DNA from: Bacteroidota bacterium
GTDB taxonomy: Bacteria > Bacteroidota > Bacteroidia > Bacteroidales > Bacteroidaceae
Assembly: GCA_023458215.1 (NCBI GenBank)
Contig: JAEXAJ010000197.1
Location: 1 to 6,010 of the forward strand
Direction of reading: 5' to 3'
Length of the DNA: 6,010 bases
Position numbers and translations under genes: made by a program. The notes beneath the pieces are model-generated. The model was given only the letters and a program-made list of their open reading frames with translations, ran no database searches and had not been told where the DNA came from. Position 1 is the stretch's first letter. The number at the start of each line of letters is the position of its first letter. This document shows, piece by piece, positions 5,905 through 6,010 of the stretch.

Positions 5905-5926
5905 TGCACGATGCACCTTCTTTTTT
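5884..5926 (+). terminator. Rightward terminator overlapping the HNH remnant's 3' end
   Basis: A 15-bp stem pairs 5888-5902 with 5908-5922 (12 Watson-Crick, 3 G-U) around a five-base loop, extended by A-U pairs into the T-run 5921-5926. On the minus strand the three wobbles become A-C mismatches, so the rightward direction is favoured. The upstream arm codes for the last residues of the HNH frame and its stop codon, so this was probably the terminator of the intact HNH gene. Confidence 0.85.
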
Positions 5927-6010
5927 ATTCATTACTATACCACTCGGTTCATTTTCTTTAAGCTGTGATATTTTGAGGATTTCTTTGATTCATGTGTTCG
6001 CAACATCTAA
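5927..6010. other. Right edge, no supportable gene
   Basis: This is AT-rich sequence. On the minus strand a frame entering from the edge stays open until a TAA at about 5962-5960 (last residues NQRNPQNITA), and another ends at a TGA after six codons. Either could be the tail of a leftward gene lying beyond the window, which would fit the leftward terminator at 5706-5732. Too little is visible to identify a protein or choose a frame. Confidence 0.4.

Overview
The window looks like chromosomal DNA of a Bacteroides or close relative in the Bacteroidales. Three things point there. The L20 tail and the MltG, IorA, IorB and PaaK proteins read as Bacteroidales versions. Three candidate promoters carry the phylum-specific -7 box TAnnTTTG. 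The genes lack Shine-Dalgarno sequences. I cannot name the species from the sequence alone.

Layout, left to right. Bases 1-107 are the last 34 codons of rplT (ribosomal protein L20, + strand), followed by a strong terminator (130-165). Next comes a + strand noncoding RNA gene (about 267-492). It has its own TAnnTTTG promoter, a long stem joining its 5' and 3' ends, and a terminator. Its position after rplT and its overall shape match the Bacteroidales-1 RNA motif, and the shape also recalls 6S RNA. Bases 493-1010 hold no gene. They contain an unusual head-to-head array of degenerate 22-bp repeats (about 658-850), a terminator for the leftward operon (862-893) and a structured 3' UTR (912-990).

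Bases 1011-4519 are a leftward three-gene operon, iorA-iorB-paaK, with gaps of 4 and 22 bases. IorA and IorB form a 2-oxoacid:ferredoxin oxidoreductase of the indolepyruvate/phenylpyruvate type. PaaK is an arylacetate-CoA ligase. Together they interconvert aryl-pyruvates, arylacetyl-CoA and free arylacetates such as phenylacetate and indoleacetate. This can serve aromatic amino acid breakdown or, in the reductive direction, their synthesis from arylacetates. IorA ends just where the C-terminal two-cluster ferredoxin domain of the archaeal enzymes would begin. A perfect 7-bp inverted repeat covers the iorA -7 box and likely transcription start.

Upstream on the same strand is mltG (4618-5655), an endolytic murein transglycosylase unrelated in function to the operon, with its own promoter. 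Between mltG and the right edge lies a short in-frame remnant of an HNH endonuclease (5725-5904, + strand). It is bounded by a leftward terminator on its 5' side and a rightward terminator overlapping its 3' end. The last 84 bases show no gene that can be supported.

Most of the coding content is ordinary core metabolism and cell-wall biology. The items most worth a second look are the 22-bp inverted repeat array, the noncoding RNA, the HNH remnant and the possible operator on the iorA promoter.
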